This document shows positions 36,483 to 45,254 of a DNA stretch of 64,000 bases, in pieces; position 1 is the first letter of the stretch; each line of letters opens with the position of its first letter. The DNA comes from Lysobacterales bacterium (GTDB lineage: Bacteria; Pseudomonadota; Gammaproteobacteria; Xanthomonadales; SZUA-38): positions 1-64,000 of the forward strand of contig JASJDM010000033.1 of NCBI GenBank assembly GCA_030065125.1, read 5' to 3'. A model generated the notes under the pieces. That model was given only the letters and a program-made list of their open reading frames with translations. It did not search any database and was not told the DNA's origin. The translations under genes and the position numbers were made by a program.

Positions 36483-38771
36483 ATGTCCCTTACTCGCTTG
36501 TGCCTGACCCTGGCGCTGCTGGCTGTCCTCTTCCCCCAGGCAGCAGGCGCCCACCTCAGCGCGCAACACGATCGCTCGATTCAACCTGGCCTTTACTACG
36601 ACCCGGAGCACGACGGCCACGGCTTCGATCTACAACCCGTGGGTCTGAGCTGGGTGATGGTCTTTTACTCCTACGACTCAGACGGCAATCCCGAATGGCT
36701 GCTGGGTGTACTGGATGAAAACGAGCCTGGAATCCTGAGCGGGTCCCTGGATGTCTTTTCCTACCAGGCCGACCGACTTCCACCCCAGCAATCCGTTCGG
36801 ACTGCTGGATCGGTCAGCCTGGATTTTGCCGGCGCCTGCCCCACGTCCCGTTCCAAGGGCGAACCCATCGGCGCCCGTTTCAACTGGTCTCTGGACGGAG
36901 CAAGTGGCCAGTGGTGCGTCCAGCCTCTGCTGAATCAGTCGGACCTGGACAGGGACTTCACCGGCCTGTGGTACGGCGGCGAGGCCGACGCCGGCTGGGG
37001 CATCAGCCTGGACTTTGCCGGCCCAACCACCGACCCAGACACCGACCCGGACGCCGACCGCGTGGAGGTCCAGGTCCTGTTCTACTACGACGAGGCCGGC
37101 ACCGCGCGCTGGGCCCTGGGAAGTGGCACCGGCGGCGCGACGGCGGACCTCGCCGTGCATAACTATCGGGGCTATTGCCGGAGCTGCGAACCCAGACCCC
37201 TGGAACCGTTTCCGGCGGGGTCCATCAGTCATCACCTCGAGGTGGTTGATGGATTGCCCGGCGGCCAGATCACTATTGACGTGATCTACGCCCCGAGTGC
37301 CGGGAGCTGGCGCCGGCAGGACACCTCACTGTCATTGCTGTCAGAGCCGGCGCCCGGCTTGATTCCCATGCCGGACCAGGTTGAGCCGGATCGAATCATC
37401 GCCATTCTCAACACCAGCGTGGTGCCGATGACCGGACCGGATGAGGTCATACCTCATCAGATGCTGCTGATCAGCGACGGCCGAATCGTTGAGGTCGGCA
37501 ACTACGGGGCCATAGCGGTGCCCGAGGGGGCCGTGCGAATCGACGGCAGGGATCTTTATGTAGGTCCTGGTCTCCACGACATGCACACCCACTTCAGCTT
37601 CGGCGGCATCACCCCTATGCGGGAAGCCGGCACCCTGTTCATCGCCAATGGTGTGACCACAGTTCTGAACATGGGCGACGGAGGCACTCAGAACCTGCCA
37701 GGGACCGATTCGCTGTTCAGCGCCGGCACCTTCATCGGTCCGGCGGTTTACGCGGGTGCCGCCGCCTACGGACCCGGCGACGGTCGGGCGGCCAGCGCAA
37801 CGGTTTCCTCGCCGGCAGAGGCCACCCGATATGCCGAGAACGCCCAGCGCGCGGGTTACCAGTTCATCAAACTGTACAACTCCCTGAGTCCGGCCGTGGT
37901 GCAGCGCTTTATCGCGGAAGGCCGGCGGCTGGGCATGCCCGTCAATGGCCACTTGCCGAAAACCATGACCATGAGAACGGCATTGGAGTCCGGCCAGGGA
38001 ATGGTCGCCCACGTGGCGGAGGTCTATTTCACCCTGTTTTCCAATAGTCCCAACGACGATCTGCTGCCCCAGGCCGCGGCCCTGATGCTGGAAAACGGGA
38101 CCTACCTGACCGACACCCTCACGGCGTCTGAGTCCTTCGCCGCAAACTACGGGGGAAACGAAGAGGCCTTCATGGCGTTTTCCCGCCGCGAGGGCATCCT
38201 CTATCAGCCCACCAGCTTTGCCGAAAACGGCTGGCGGAATTTCTTCGAAAGCAGTGTGCTGCAGCCGGCGGGTTCCCAACCCGGGCAACTCGACGGCCGG
38301 CTTGCCTATTTCAAGAAGATGGTGCGCTACTTCAGCGACGCCGGCGTACCGCTGATTCTGGGCACTGACTCGCCGGGCCACATCGGCGTGATCTCCGGTT
38401 TCAGCGTGCATGAAAACCTGCGGCTTTACGACGAAATCGGATTGTCTGCGTTTGACGCTTACGCGGCAGCCTCCCGGAACCCCGGGGCCTATCTCTCCCA
38501 GTCCCTGGAGGTAGATACCGGTTGGGGAACGGTTGAAGTGAACAAGCGTGCAGACCTGCTGCTGTTGGAAGCCAACCCTCTGGAATCCGTGCAGCACCTC
38601 AAGCGCCCCCTGGGTGTTATGACCCGGGGGCGCTTCTATTCAAGGAGTCGATTGCAGCAGGCCTTGGGAGCGCTGGACGCCAAGTACCGGGACCCGTTTA
38701 CCCTCGGAAAGTCTCTGGATCCGCAGTCTGTTCCGGCCCACCCGTGGCCCTGGTGCCGGCATGAACATTAG
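36483..38771 (+). CDS. Secreted amidohydrolase with two N-terminal AWF-like modules
   Basis: The product has 762 residues; signal peptide MSLTRLCLTLALLAVLFPQAAGA. Residues ~30-280 are two diverged modules related to the AWF module (GLYYDPEHDGHGFDL with NPEWLLG; GLWYGGEADAGWGISLDF with ARWALG), each with late Cys. Residues ~300-740 are an amidohydrolase of the metal-dependent type: PGLHDMHTHF (HxH, ~367-369), FIKLYNS (Lys that is usually carbamylated), VNGHLPK, VAHVAEV and LGTDSPGH (Asp, ~627). All ligands are present, unlike the family member at 14448. The reaction is probably hydrolysis of a cyclic amide or dipeptide-like substrate in the periplasm. It is first in a tightly spaced rightward set of five genes. 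Confidence 0.88.
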   Translation: MSLTRLCLTLALLAVLFPQAAGAHLSAQHDRSIQPGLYYDPEHDGHGFDLQPVGLSWVMVFYSYDSDGNPEWLLGVLDENEPGILSGSLDVFSYQADRLPPQQSVRTAGSVSLDFAGACPTSRSKGEPIGARFNWSLDGASGQWCVQPLLNQSDLDRDFTGLWYGGEADAGWGISLDFAGPTTDPDTDPDADRVEVQVLFYYDEAGTARWALGSGTGGATADLAVHNYRGYCRSCEPRPLEPFPAGSISHHLEVVDGLPGGQITIDVIYAPSAGSWRRQDTSLSLLSEPAPGLIPMPDQVEPDRIIAILNTSVVPMTGPDEVIPHQMLLISDGRIVEVGNYGAIAVPEGAVRIDGRDLYVGPGLHDMHTHFSFGGITPMREAGTLFIANGVTTVLNMGDGGTQNLPGTDSLFSAGTFIGPAVYAGAAAYGPGDGRAASATVSSPAEATRYAENAQRAGYQFIKLYNSLSPAVVQRFIAEGRRLGMPVNGHLPKTMTMRTALESGQGMVAHVAEVYFTLFSNSPNDDLLPQAAALMLENGTYLTDTLTASESFAANYGGNEEAFMAFSRREGILYQPTSFAENGWRNFFESSVLQPAGSQPGQLDGRLAYFKKMVRYFSDAGVPLILGTDSPGHIGVISGFSVHENLRLYDEIGLSAFDAYAAASRNPGAYLSQSLEVDTGWGTVEVNKRADLLLLEANPLESVQHLKRPLGVMTRGRFYSRSRLQQALGALDAKYRDPFTLGKSLDPQSVPAHPWPWCRHEH

Positions 38772-38786
38772 GGGAGTGACGACGCC

Positions 38787-39992
38787 ATGACAAAACTCAC
38801 AGCCACCCTGGGCGGCGGCCTGATGTGGATCGCCACCCTCGCGTCCGCACAGCAGGTGATCAATGAGGGAATGGACGGTGCGTGGTTCAACCCCGCCACG
38901 CCGGGCCAGGGCATACTGGTGGATGTGGACGAGGATTTTTTCTTCCTGGCCTGGTTTACCTACGATCCCATGGCCGTGGCCACCGACGGCGAAGATGCCC
39001 ATCGCTGGTACACCGCCCAAGGCAGAATCGACCGCAGTATCGACGACAGCGGTGCTGAGCTTGCGCTGTTCGAGACCCGTGGCGGTTTTTTCAATGCGGC
39101 CTCGGAGACCGTCACCGAAGAAACCGGCACCGCCAGTATCAGCTTCTCCACCTGTACCAACGCCGATTTCAGCTACGCGTTCAGCGGCGGCCGTTCCGGG
39201 TCTTTCGCGCTGGAGCGCCTGGCCCCGGACGTGCTGTGCGAACCACTTTCACCGCCCGACAAAACCGTCACCGTCACCTACCTGGGCAATGCAGGGGTCT
39301 TCATTGACGACGGCGATGAAGGAATCCTCATCGATGCCTTCGCCAACTTCAGCGGCTGGATCGATTCCCCCGCCAGTCTGAAAACCGCCCTGCGCAATGC
39401 CGATCCTCCCTATGATCGCGCCCTGGTCATGGCCGCAACCCACAATCATGGCGACCACCTGGTCTCCAGTCAGGCCAATGGGTTTCTGGGCAACCAGCCC
39501 GAGGCCCTGGCCCTGGTCCCCAACTCGGCGCGAGGGAGCTTTGCCGCGGCCCGGCGCGTCGAGCTCTCACCCGCCCGGTTCGACGCCGTCAGCGTTCCGG
39601 CTGGCGAGTTCATGCTGACCGTGATCAACACCCGCCACTTCAACCAGTTCGGCAACGATTTTTCCGACCTCGAAAATTACGCCTACCTGGTGGAGATCAG
39701 CGGCCAGCGGATTCTCCACACTGGAGACATCGACTACGCCTCGGACAATTTCCAGGCCATCATAGATGCCATCGGCGCGCCGCCGGACGCCCTCATCCTG
39801 CCCACTTTCAACACCCTGATCAGCGCCCGGAACCGGGACCTGGTCACCCAGTTCTTTCCCGGGTCCCAGGTCGTCGCTACCCATTTCCGCTCCGGCTCCC
39901 TGGCCGCTGAGCGCAACCAGTTGCTGGCCCAGTTTCCCGACGCGGTGGTGTTTGACCAGGCCCAGAAAACCTTCACGCTGCCGGAGAACTGA
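38787..39992 (+). CDS. Secreted AWF module fused to metallo-beta-lactamase-fold hydrolase
   Basis: The product has 401 residues; signal peptide MTKLTATLGGGLMWIATLASA. The AWF module here is N-terminal, residues ~21-152 (GAWFNPATPGQGILVDV, LAWFTYD, HRWYTAQG, ISFSTCTN, final Cys ~151). Residues ~158-400 are an UlaG-like MBL fold: TYLGNAGVFIDDG, the zinc motif THNHGDH (~217-222), NTRHFNQFG, HTGDIDYA and ATHFRSG. The zinc site looks complete. It begins 15 bp after the amidohydrolase stop and ends one base before the next start, so an operon is likely. The substrate is unknown; related folds hydrolyse lactones, phosphoesters or amides. Confidence 0.88.
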   Translation: MTKLTATLGGGLMWIATLASAQQVINEGMDGAWFNPATPGQGILVDVDEDFFFLAWFTYDPMAVATDGEDAHRWYTAQGRIDRSIDDSGAELALFETRGGFFNAASETVTEETGTASISFSTCTNADFSYAFSGGRSGSFALERLAPDVLCEPLSPPDKTVTVTYLGNAGVFIDDGDEGILIDAFANFSGWIDSPASLKTALRNADPPYDRALVMAATHNHGDHLVSSQANGFLGNQPEALALVPNSARGSFAAARRVELSPARFDAVSVPAGEFMLTVINTRHFNQFGNDFSDLENYAYLVEISGQRILHTGDIDYASDNFQAIIDAIGAPPDALILPTFNTLISARNRDLVTQFFPGSQVVATHFRSGSLAAERNQLLAQFPDAVVFDQAQKTFTLPEN

Positions 39993-39993
39993 G

Positions 39994-41352
39994 ATGCGAC
40001 AGATCCTTCGGACCACAGCGCTCCTGCTGGCGGCCACCGCTGCTTTTTCCGGCGGCGCGCAGGTTCGCGTGGAAACCCTGGCCACCGGCTTTGATGCCAG
40101 CGGCGACGTGTCGGTGGGCCCCCAGGGCAACATCTACGTGGGCAACTACGGCTCCACACTCAACGACTCCACCGGCTCGACCGTGACCCGCATCACCCTG
40201 GACGGCCAGATCAGCATATTCGCCACCGGATTCAGCGGCGCGTCGGGCAACGTGTTTGACGCCCAGGGCAACCTGTACCAGTCCAGCATCCGCACCGCCC
40301 AGGTGATCCGCGTTGCGCCGGATGGCGGTACAGAGGTCTATGCCTCCGGCATTTCCGGCGGCGTGATCGGGCTGGCCTTTGACTCCCAGGGCAATCTGTA
40401 TGCCAACTCCTGCGGGGAAAACCGGATTTACCGCATAACGCCGGACCGCCAGGTGTCAGTGTTTGCATCGGGACCGCCGCTGTCCTGCCCCAACGGCCTG
40501 ACCTCGGACCCGGACGACAACCTGTATGCCGTCAACTTCGACAACGGCGTCATTTCCAGGATCGACACCCAGGGCAACGTGTCCCTGCTGGCCCGAACCC
40601 CGGGAGGCAGCTTCCGCAGTGGCGGCGGGCACGGGCATGTGACCTTCGGCAACGGGGTGATCTATACCGTCTCCAACGCGTCGGGGCAGGTCTACGAGGT
40701 TAGCCTCGACGGCACCACCCGGCTCCTCGCCGGATCCGGAGCCCGGGGCCACGCTGATGGAGACCCGGCCACGGCCAGTTTCCAGATGCCCAACGGCATC
40801 GACCTCAGCGCCGACGGCCGGCGGCTGTACATCAACGAGTCCGAATCCCTTTCGGGCACCGGGCTCACCGGCACCTACCCCCTGACCCCTAACCGCTTGC
40901 GCGTCGTCGTGTTGTCCGAAGGACAGGCCATCAACCCGGGAATGAGCGGCGGCTGGTTCGATAGTGACAATCCGGGCCAGGGCTTCCTGTTCGACGTGGT
41001 ACCGTCCACCCAGACGTTTTTCGCCGCCTGGTTTACCTTCCGCGGTGACCCTCCAGGAAAGGACATGGGAAAGGGCATGGGCAACGATCACCGCTGGTAC
41101 ACGCTGCAGGGAAGTTACGCGGAATCCGCGGCTGACCTGCAAATATTCTCCACTACCGGCGGGTTGTTTGACGAGGCTTCCGAGACAGCCACCGTAACCG
41201 TGGGATCGGCCACCCTCACCTTCGATTCCTGCGAACAGGCCCGATTGAGCTACCAGCTGGATTCACCGGCTCGCAGCGGCACCATAGCGCTGTCGCCCCT
41301 GGTGTCGCCCACGCTTTGCCTGGATCAGGCGGGCATCCCGGTCAGCCGGTAA
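39994..41352 (+). CDS. Secreted NHL-propeller protein with C-terminal AWF module (paralogue of 26978)
   Basis: The product has 452 residues from the ATG at 39994, one base after the preceding stop; a frame opening at 39952 inside the upstream gene is rejected. The signal peptide ends near SGGAQ. The NHL propeller (residues ~22-305) matches that at 26978 blade by blade (VSVGPQGNIYVGNYG, ISIFATGFSGASGN, SCPNGLTSDPDDNLYAVNF, GHGHVTFGNGVIYTVSNAS). The AWF module is at ~312-445 (GGWFDSDNPGQGFLFDVV, AAWFTF, HRWYTLQGSY, LTFDSCEQ). A short Met/Lys/Gly insertion (GKDMGKGMGN) lies before the HRW strand. The two genes appear to be products of an operon-scale duplication. Confidence 0.87.
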   Translation: MRQILRTTALLLAATAAFSGGAQVRVETLATGFDASGDVSVGPQGNIYVGNYGSTLNDSTGSTVTRITLDGQISIFATGFSGASGNVFDAQGNLYQSSIRTAQVIRVAPDGGTEVYASGISGGVIGLAFDSQGNLYANSCGENRIYRITPDRQVSVFASGPPLSCPNGLTSDPDDNLYAVNFDNGVISRIDTQGNVSLLARTPGGSFRSGGGHGHVTFGNGVIYTVSNASGQVYEVSLDGTTRLLAGSGARGHADGDPATASFQMPNGIDLSADGRRLYINESESLSGTGLTGTYPLTPNRLRVVVLSEGQAINPGMSGGWFDSDNPGQGFLFDVVPSTQTFFAAWFTFRGDPPGKDMGKGMGNDHRWYTLQGSYAESAADLQIFSTTGGLFDEASETATVTVGSATLTFDSCEQARLSYQLDSPARSGTIALSPLVSPTLCLDQAGIPVSR

Positions 41353-41378
41353 TCACAATGGATACGAGGTTCATTTCA

Positions 41379-42680
41379 ATGATTGGATTCCCTTCCACCG
41401 GCAAGGCCGGCGTCGTGGCCACTGGGGTATTTGCCCTCATTCTGTGGTTCATGGCCTTCCACGCCGCGGCCCAGGATTTTGAGCTGTATGTCGTTGACGT
41501 CGGGCCGGACCGGGGACCACCCTGGCAGGTCCTCAAGTACGACATGAACGGGAATAACCCCGAGGTGTTCGTGGGCTCCGGGTTGAATCGGCCTCAGGAC
41601 ATCCTGTTCCTGGAAGACCAGGGCGTGGCGCTGGTTTCCAGCCTGGGCAGTAATCGGATTACCCGGCATGATGCGTCCACGGGTGCGTTCATCGATAACT
41701 TCGCCACCGGAATCGGTCAGCCCACCCGGATCAAGATCGGCGCCGACAAACTGCTGTATGTGCTCCAGTGGGCCGGCAACGGGCGCGTCTGGCGTTATGA
41801 CCTGGACGGGAATTTCGTCGACGAGTTCACCACAGTCGGTGTCAGCAACAGCATTGGCATGGACTGGGATAGCGAGGGCAACCTCTACGTGGCTTCGTTC
41901 GACGCCCGGCACGTGCGCAAATTCGATACCAATGGCGTCAATCAGGGCCTGTTTGTGACTACCAACCTGGTGGGCCCCACCAACATCTGGTTCGAAGACT
42001 CCGGTGACCTGCTGGTCATGGACTGGAGCGGCCGTGCCATCAAGCGGTACAACGCCAATGGTGTGTTCCTGTCCACCTTTGTGACGGGGTTGAGCGAACC
42101 CGAGGGCATCGAGTTCCTGGATAACGGCAATTTCCTGATCGGCAACGGCGGCACGTCGTCGGTTCGGGAATACGACGCCAGCGGCCGGTTTGTGCAGGAT
42201 CGGGTTGCCGTCGGTGCGGGTGGCCTGGCCAAACCCAACGCCGTACGCATCCGCCCCCTGGGCGTTCCCTTTGCCATCAACGCCGGCCTGACCGGGGCCT
42301 GGTTCAATCCTGCCACCGCCGGCCAGGGCCTGCTGGTGGAAGTGATTCCCTCCCGCCAGGAAGTTTTCCTGGCCTGGTTTACCTACGCGGAACCTGACGC
42401 CGGTGGCAAAGTAGGGGTTCCTGAACACCGGTGGCTCACCGCCCAGGGCAGCTACGCCGACGCAACAGCCGAACTGACCCTGTCTTCCACCCGTGACGGC
42501 GTGTTTGACCGGGGCGACGCCGTCAGCACCGTGCCGGTGGGATCGGCGACGCTGTCGTTCAGCGACTGCGAGGCCGCCCGTTTCAATTACGCGTTGGACG
42601 ACGGCCCAAGTGGCGGCTTCGACTTGAGCCGTATTGCGCCGGACGTTTTGTGCAGCTCACTGACGGAGGCCATCCGATGA
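41379..42680 (+). CDS. Secreted NHL/SMP30-like propeller protein with C-terminal AWF module
   Basis: The product has 433 residues from the ATG at 41379, chosen for the GAGG nine bases upstream; an in-frame ATG at 41358 is the alternative. A signal peptide or signal anchor (GVVATGVFALILWFMAFHAAA) precedes a propeller of blades such as NRPQDILFLEDQGVALVSS and SNSIGMDWDSEGNLYVASF (~35-310). The AWF module is at ~313-430 (GAWFNPATAGQGLLVEVI, LAWFTYA, HRWLTAQGSYADATAEL, LSFSDCEA, final Cys). The stop overlaps the next start as ATGA. This propeller is only distantly related to the two other NHL proteins. The ligand is unknown. Confidence 0.86.
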   Translation: MIGFPSTGKAGVVATGVFALILWFMAFHAAAQDFELYVVDVGPDRGPPWQVLKYDMNGNNPEVFVGSGLNRPQDILFLEDQGVALVSSLGSNRITRHDASTGAFIDNFATGIGQPTRIKIGADKLLYVLQWAGNGRVWRYDLDGNFVDEFTTVGVSNSIGMDWDSEGNLYVASFDARHVRKFDTNGVNQGLFVTTNLVGPTNIWFEDSGDLLVMDWSGRAIKRYNANGVFLSTFVTGLSEPEGIEFLDNGNFLIGNGGTSSVREYDASGRFVQDRVAVGAGGLAKPNAVRIRPLGVPFAINAGLTGAWFNPATAGQGLLVEVIPSRQEVFLAWFTYAEPDAGGKVGVPEHRWLTAQGSYADATAELTLSSTRDGVFDRGDAVSTVPVGSATLSFSDCEAARFNYALDDGPSGGFDLSRIAPDVLCSSLTEAIR

Positions 42681-44056
42681 TCCGATGTGTTCTGGCGGTT
42701 TGCCTGCTGACCTCCTCACTGGCGACACCGGTGTGGAGTGACGATGATTGGACCACGTCTTCCGCTGCCATGCCCACGGCCCGCAAAGAGATCAACAACG
42801 CCACCGTGGCTATGGGCGATGACATCTACGTGGTGGGCGGCATCGCCTCCAACGGCCAGATTACCGGCGCGCTGGAAATCTACGACACGGCGACGGACTC
42901 CTGGCGGGCCGCCGCCGATCTTCCCGCGCCGGTGTGGCGATCCAGCGCAACCGCCATTGACGGTCTGCTTTACGTGTTCGGAGGTTACCGCGGCACGGCC
43001 GGCTTTCCGTTCAGCCCGACCGCGGCAAGCTGGCGATACGATCCGTCCAGCGACCAGTGGACGGCCATCGCGGATATGCCCGTCGCCCGAGGATCCCTGG
43101 TAGCCCTGGCCCTGAACGGACGGGCCCACGTGCTGGGCGGCGCCACCGACACAGCCCAGGCCCTGCACCAGGTCTACGATCCTGCAACCGATACCTGGAC
43201 CGAGGCGACACCGATGCCGGCCCCGCGATCCGGGCTGACCGGCAGCGTCATCAATGGCGAGATCCATCTGACTGGGGGCTATATCCTCAACAACGGCGTG
43301 ATTCCCCAGACCGATCTGTTCATATACTCCAGCGCCAGCGACCAGTGGCGAACCGCGGCGCCCCTGCCCACCGGACGCGTCGGCATCGATGCGGTGACCT
43401 TCCGCGCCACCCTGCTGGTATTCGGCGGCGCGGCCACCGCAGCGGTTCCCTCCCGAACGCTGCAATACGATCCCGCCCTGGACACCTGGACCGAGCGCGC
43501 CGACATGCCCCAGCCCGTTTCGTTCATGGGCGCGGCCCGGGTCGGCAACCGGGTTCACGTGGTGGGCGGTGGCGCCACCAATCTGGACCGCTTCGACGGG
43601 CTGGCACTCAATCGGCAGTACACCCCCAAGGGCGGCGATTTTGTCATCAACGGCGGCCACGGCGGCGCCTGGTTCAACCCGGCCACATCAGGACAGGGCA
43701 TCGTCCTCGAAGTGCTGCCGGCCCTCAACCAGTTGTTCGCCGCCTGGTTCACCTTTGATGCAGCCGATGATGCAGACGACGGGGGGAAAGTGGGCGCCAA
43801 TGGCCAGCGATGGCTGACCGCCCAGGGAGGGATTAACGGTAACCGGGCCCAACTGGTGCTGTCTGAAACATCCGGCGGCGCCTTCGACAACGCCCAGGCA
43901 ACGTCCACCCAATCCGTCGGCACCCTGACCATCGAATTCTTCGACTGCGCCTCCGGCCGGGTGGACTATTCCCTGGATGACGGCGCCACTATCGGCGGAT
44001 TCGAGATACAGCGGCTCGCCCCAGCCGAGCTGTGCGAGCAGCTATGGGGGCCGTGA
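42677..44056 (+). CDS. Secreted Kelch-propeller protein with C-terminal AWF module
   Basis: The product has 459 residues from the ATG at 42677, which overlaps the upstream stop (ATGA) and has GGAGG nine bases upstream. The signal peptide ends near TPVWS. Residues ~25-315 contain about six Kelch repeats (IYVVGGIASNGQITGALEIY, LYVFGGYRG, HVLGGATDTAQ, HLTGGYI). The AWF module is at ~325-452 (GAWFNPATSGQGIVLEVL, AAWFTFD, QRWLTAQGGINGNRAQL, IEFFDCAS, final Cys in ELCEQ). It is the last gene of the second AWF set. Kelch propellers bind proteins or sugars; the galactose-oxidase active-site residues are not seen, so a binding role is more likely. Confidence 0.87.
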   Translation: MIRCVLAVCLLTSSLATPVWSDDDWTTSSAAMPTARKEINNATVAMGDDIYVVGGIASNGQITGALEIYDTATDSWRAAADLPAPVWRSSATAIDGLLYVFGGYRGTAGFPFSPTAASWRYDPSSDQWTAIADMPVARGSLVALALNGRAHVLGGATDTAQALHQVYDPATDTWTEATPMPAPRSGLTGSVINGEIHLTGGYILNNGVIPQTDLFIYSSASDQWRTAAPLPTGRVGIDAVTFRATLLVFGGAATAAVPSRTLQYDPALDTWTERADMPQPVSFMGAARVGNRVHVVGGGATNLDRFDGLALNRQYTPKGGDFVINGGHGGAWFNPATSGQGIVLEVLPALNQLFAAWFTFDAADDADDGGKVGANGQRWLTAQGGINGNRAQLVLSETSGGAFDNAQATSTQSVGTLTIEFFDCASGRVDYSLDDGATIGGFEIQRLAPAELCEQLWGP

Positions 44057-44306
44057 CCAAGGGCAGGTGAATCGGCCTGATCCCAGGATGGACGTGTCGC
44101 TTTTCCGCGATGGGCATGTTCCGGCCCATTGCATTAAACAGATTCATCATCCCCTGCCCCACCAAAAATCAGGGGGGAGCGATCGGCGCTATCCAGGCTA
44201 GAACAGCAGTCCCTCGGAAATCGCGGATTCTGAAACCTTGCCCCCGCCCGCATATCAGCAACCAGGGATCACGCAGCCGATTCATGGCGACGGCGGGAGA
44301 TGACAA

Positions 44307-45143
44307 ATGGAAACGCAAGCACGTCTGAGCACGGGATTCTTATCGTTCCTCGTGCCGACGCTGGCACTGGTATTTTGTATCGCGGGATATGCCACCGAGC
44401 CAAGCTTTCGCCTGCACCTGAAGCTGGACGACGGCGCGCCGTCGACCGTTGCCAGCGACTCATCGCCCAACGGCCTGGACGGCGTGCTGATGAATATGGA
44501 TGACCTGGCCTGGCAGACCGGAGTTGCCGGCCTGGCGCTGCAATTCGACGGCGTTGACGACTACGTTGAAGTGCCGAATGACGATCTGCTCGATTTCGGG
44601 TGGCGCGAGTTTACCGTGTCCTACTGGTACCTGAAGCAGGTCACCTCCGGCGGCTTTGATAACCTTTACGGCGTCTCGAAATGGAGTACCGGCGCCTCTC
44701 CCGGGAACAACGAGTGGGCGCTCAACATTGGCAGCGGCCGGTCGTCCGACGCGCCGGTTTTCAGACTCGAAGTCGGTACAAGCCTGTACGGACTGGAAAG
44801 CCCGCAGGAGGCCAATCTGCTGGAATGGCATCACCTGGTCGGGGTGCGCCGCAGAGACGCCGTCGCGCTCTACGTCGATGGCGTGCTGGTAGGCGAAGAC
44901 GCCACGATTCCGCCCGACGCGGTGGTCAACAATAATGACAAGACCCTCAGGCTTGCGGTCAACCAGCCCGCTGCTCCCCTGTTTTACTCCCAGGCGCTGC
45001 TGGACGACTTGCAGATCTATGCCTTTGCCGTAGACGACGGCGGCGTGAATGTCGGCGACCCGGCGGGCGGGGGCGTACTGTTCCTGTTCGAGAATCCAGG
45101 TACAGCCCTGGTCATGTTCGAAAACAGCTTCGAAGCCCCGTAA
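44307..45143 (+). CDS. Secreted LamG/concanavalin-like protein with FE tail
   Basis: The product has 278 residues. The signal peptide ends near FCIAGYATE. Residues ~35-250 are a LamG-like jelly roll (LHLKLDDGAPSTVASDSSP, LQFDGVDDYVEVPNDD, EWHHLVGVRRRDAVALYVDG, DDLQIYAFAV), the fold of laminin-G/pentraxin lectins that often bind glycans. The last residues are LVMFENSFEAP, carrying the window-wide motif. It is alone on the plus strand after the AWF set, separated by 250 bp. A 61-nt perfect palindrome follows 44 bp after the stop and probably ends transcription from both sides. Confidence 0.85.
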   Translation: METQARLSTGFLSFLVPTLALVFCIAGYATEPSFRLHLKLDDGAPSTVASDSSPNGLDGVLMNMDDLAWQTGVAGLALQFDGVDDYVEVPNDDLLDFGWREFTVSYWYLKQVTSGGFDNLYGVSKWSTGASPGNNEWALNIGSGRSSDAPVFRLEVGTSLYGLESPQEANLLEWHHLVGVRRRDAVALYVDGVLVGEDATIPPDAVVNNNDKTLRLAVNQPAAPLFYSQALLDDLQIYAFAVDDGGVNVGDPAGGGVLFLFENPGTALVMFENSFEAP

Positions 45144-45187
45144 CCTGTCTGCCGACGAGCCAATTGGGTGGCGTCAGAGAAATGGGT

Positions 45188-45248
45188 GGGGTCAGAGTAA
45201 AGGGACAGAGTAAATCCAGGATTTACTCTGTCCCTTTACTCTGACCCC
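45188..45248. repeat. 61-nt perfect REP palindrome (30-bp arms, 1-nt centre), likely bidirectional terminator
   Basis: Left arm 45188-45217, centre A at 45218, right arm 45219-45248, every base of the arms pairing. Each arm contains the 26-bp REP unit seen beside the transposase. It lies between two convergent genes (stops at 45143 and 45255). It would form a strong RNA hairpin on either strand, which fits both a REP pair and a terminator. Confidence 0.9.
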
Positions 45249-45254
45249 TGAAAT

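Noticed and set aside
37341-38597. 418-codon minus-strand frame opposite the amidohydrolase
   Set aside because: Antisense shadow; the plus strand carries the complete amidohydrolase ligands.
24717-44056. SusC/SusD-type polysaccharide utilisation locus
   Set aside because: No TonB receptor or SusD-like lipoprotein lies within the two AWF islands; the only TonB receptor is at 62705.
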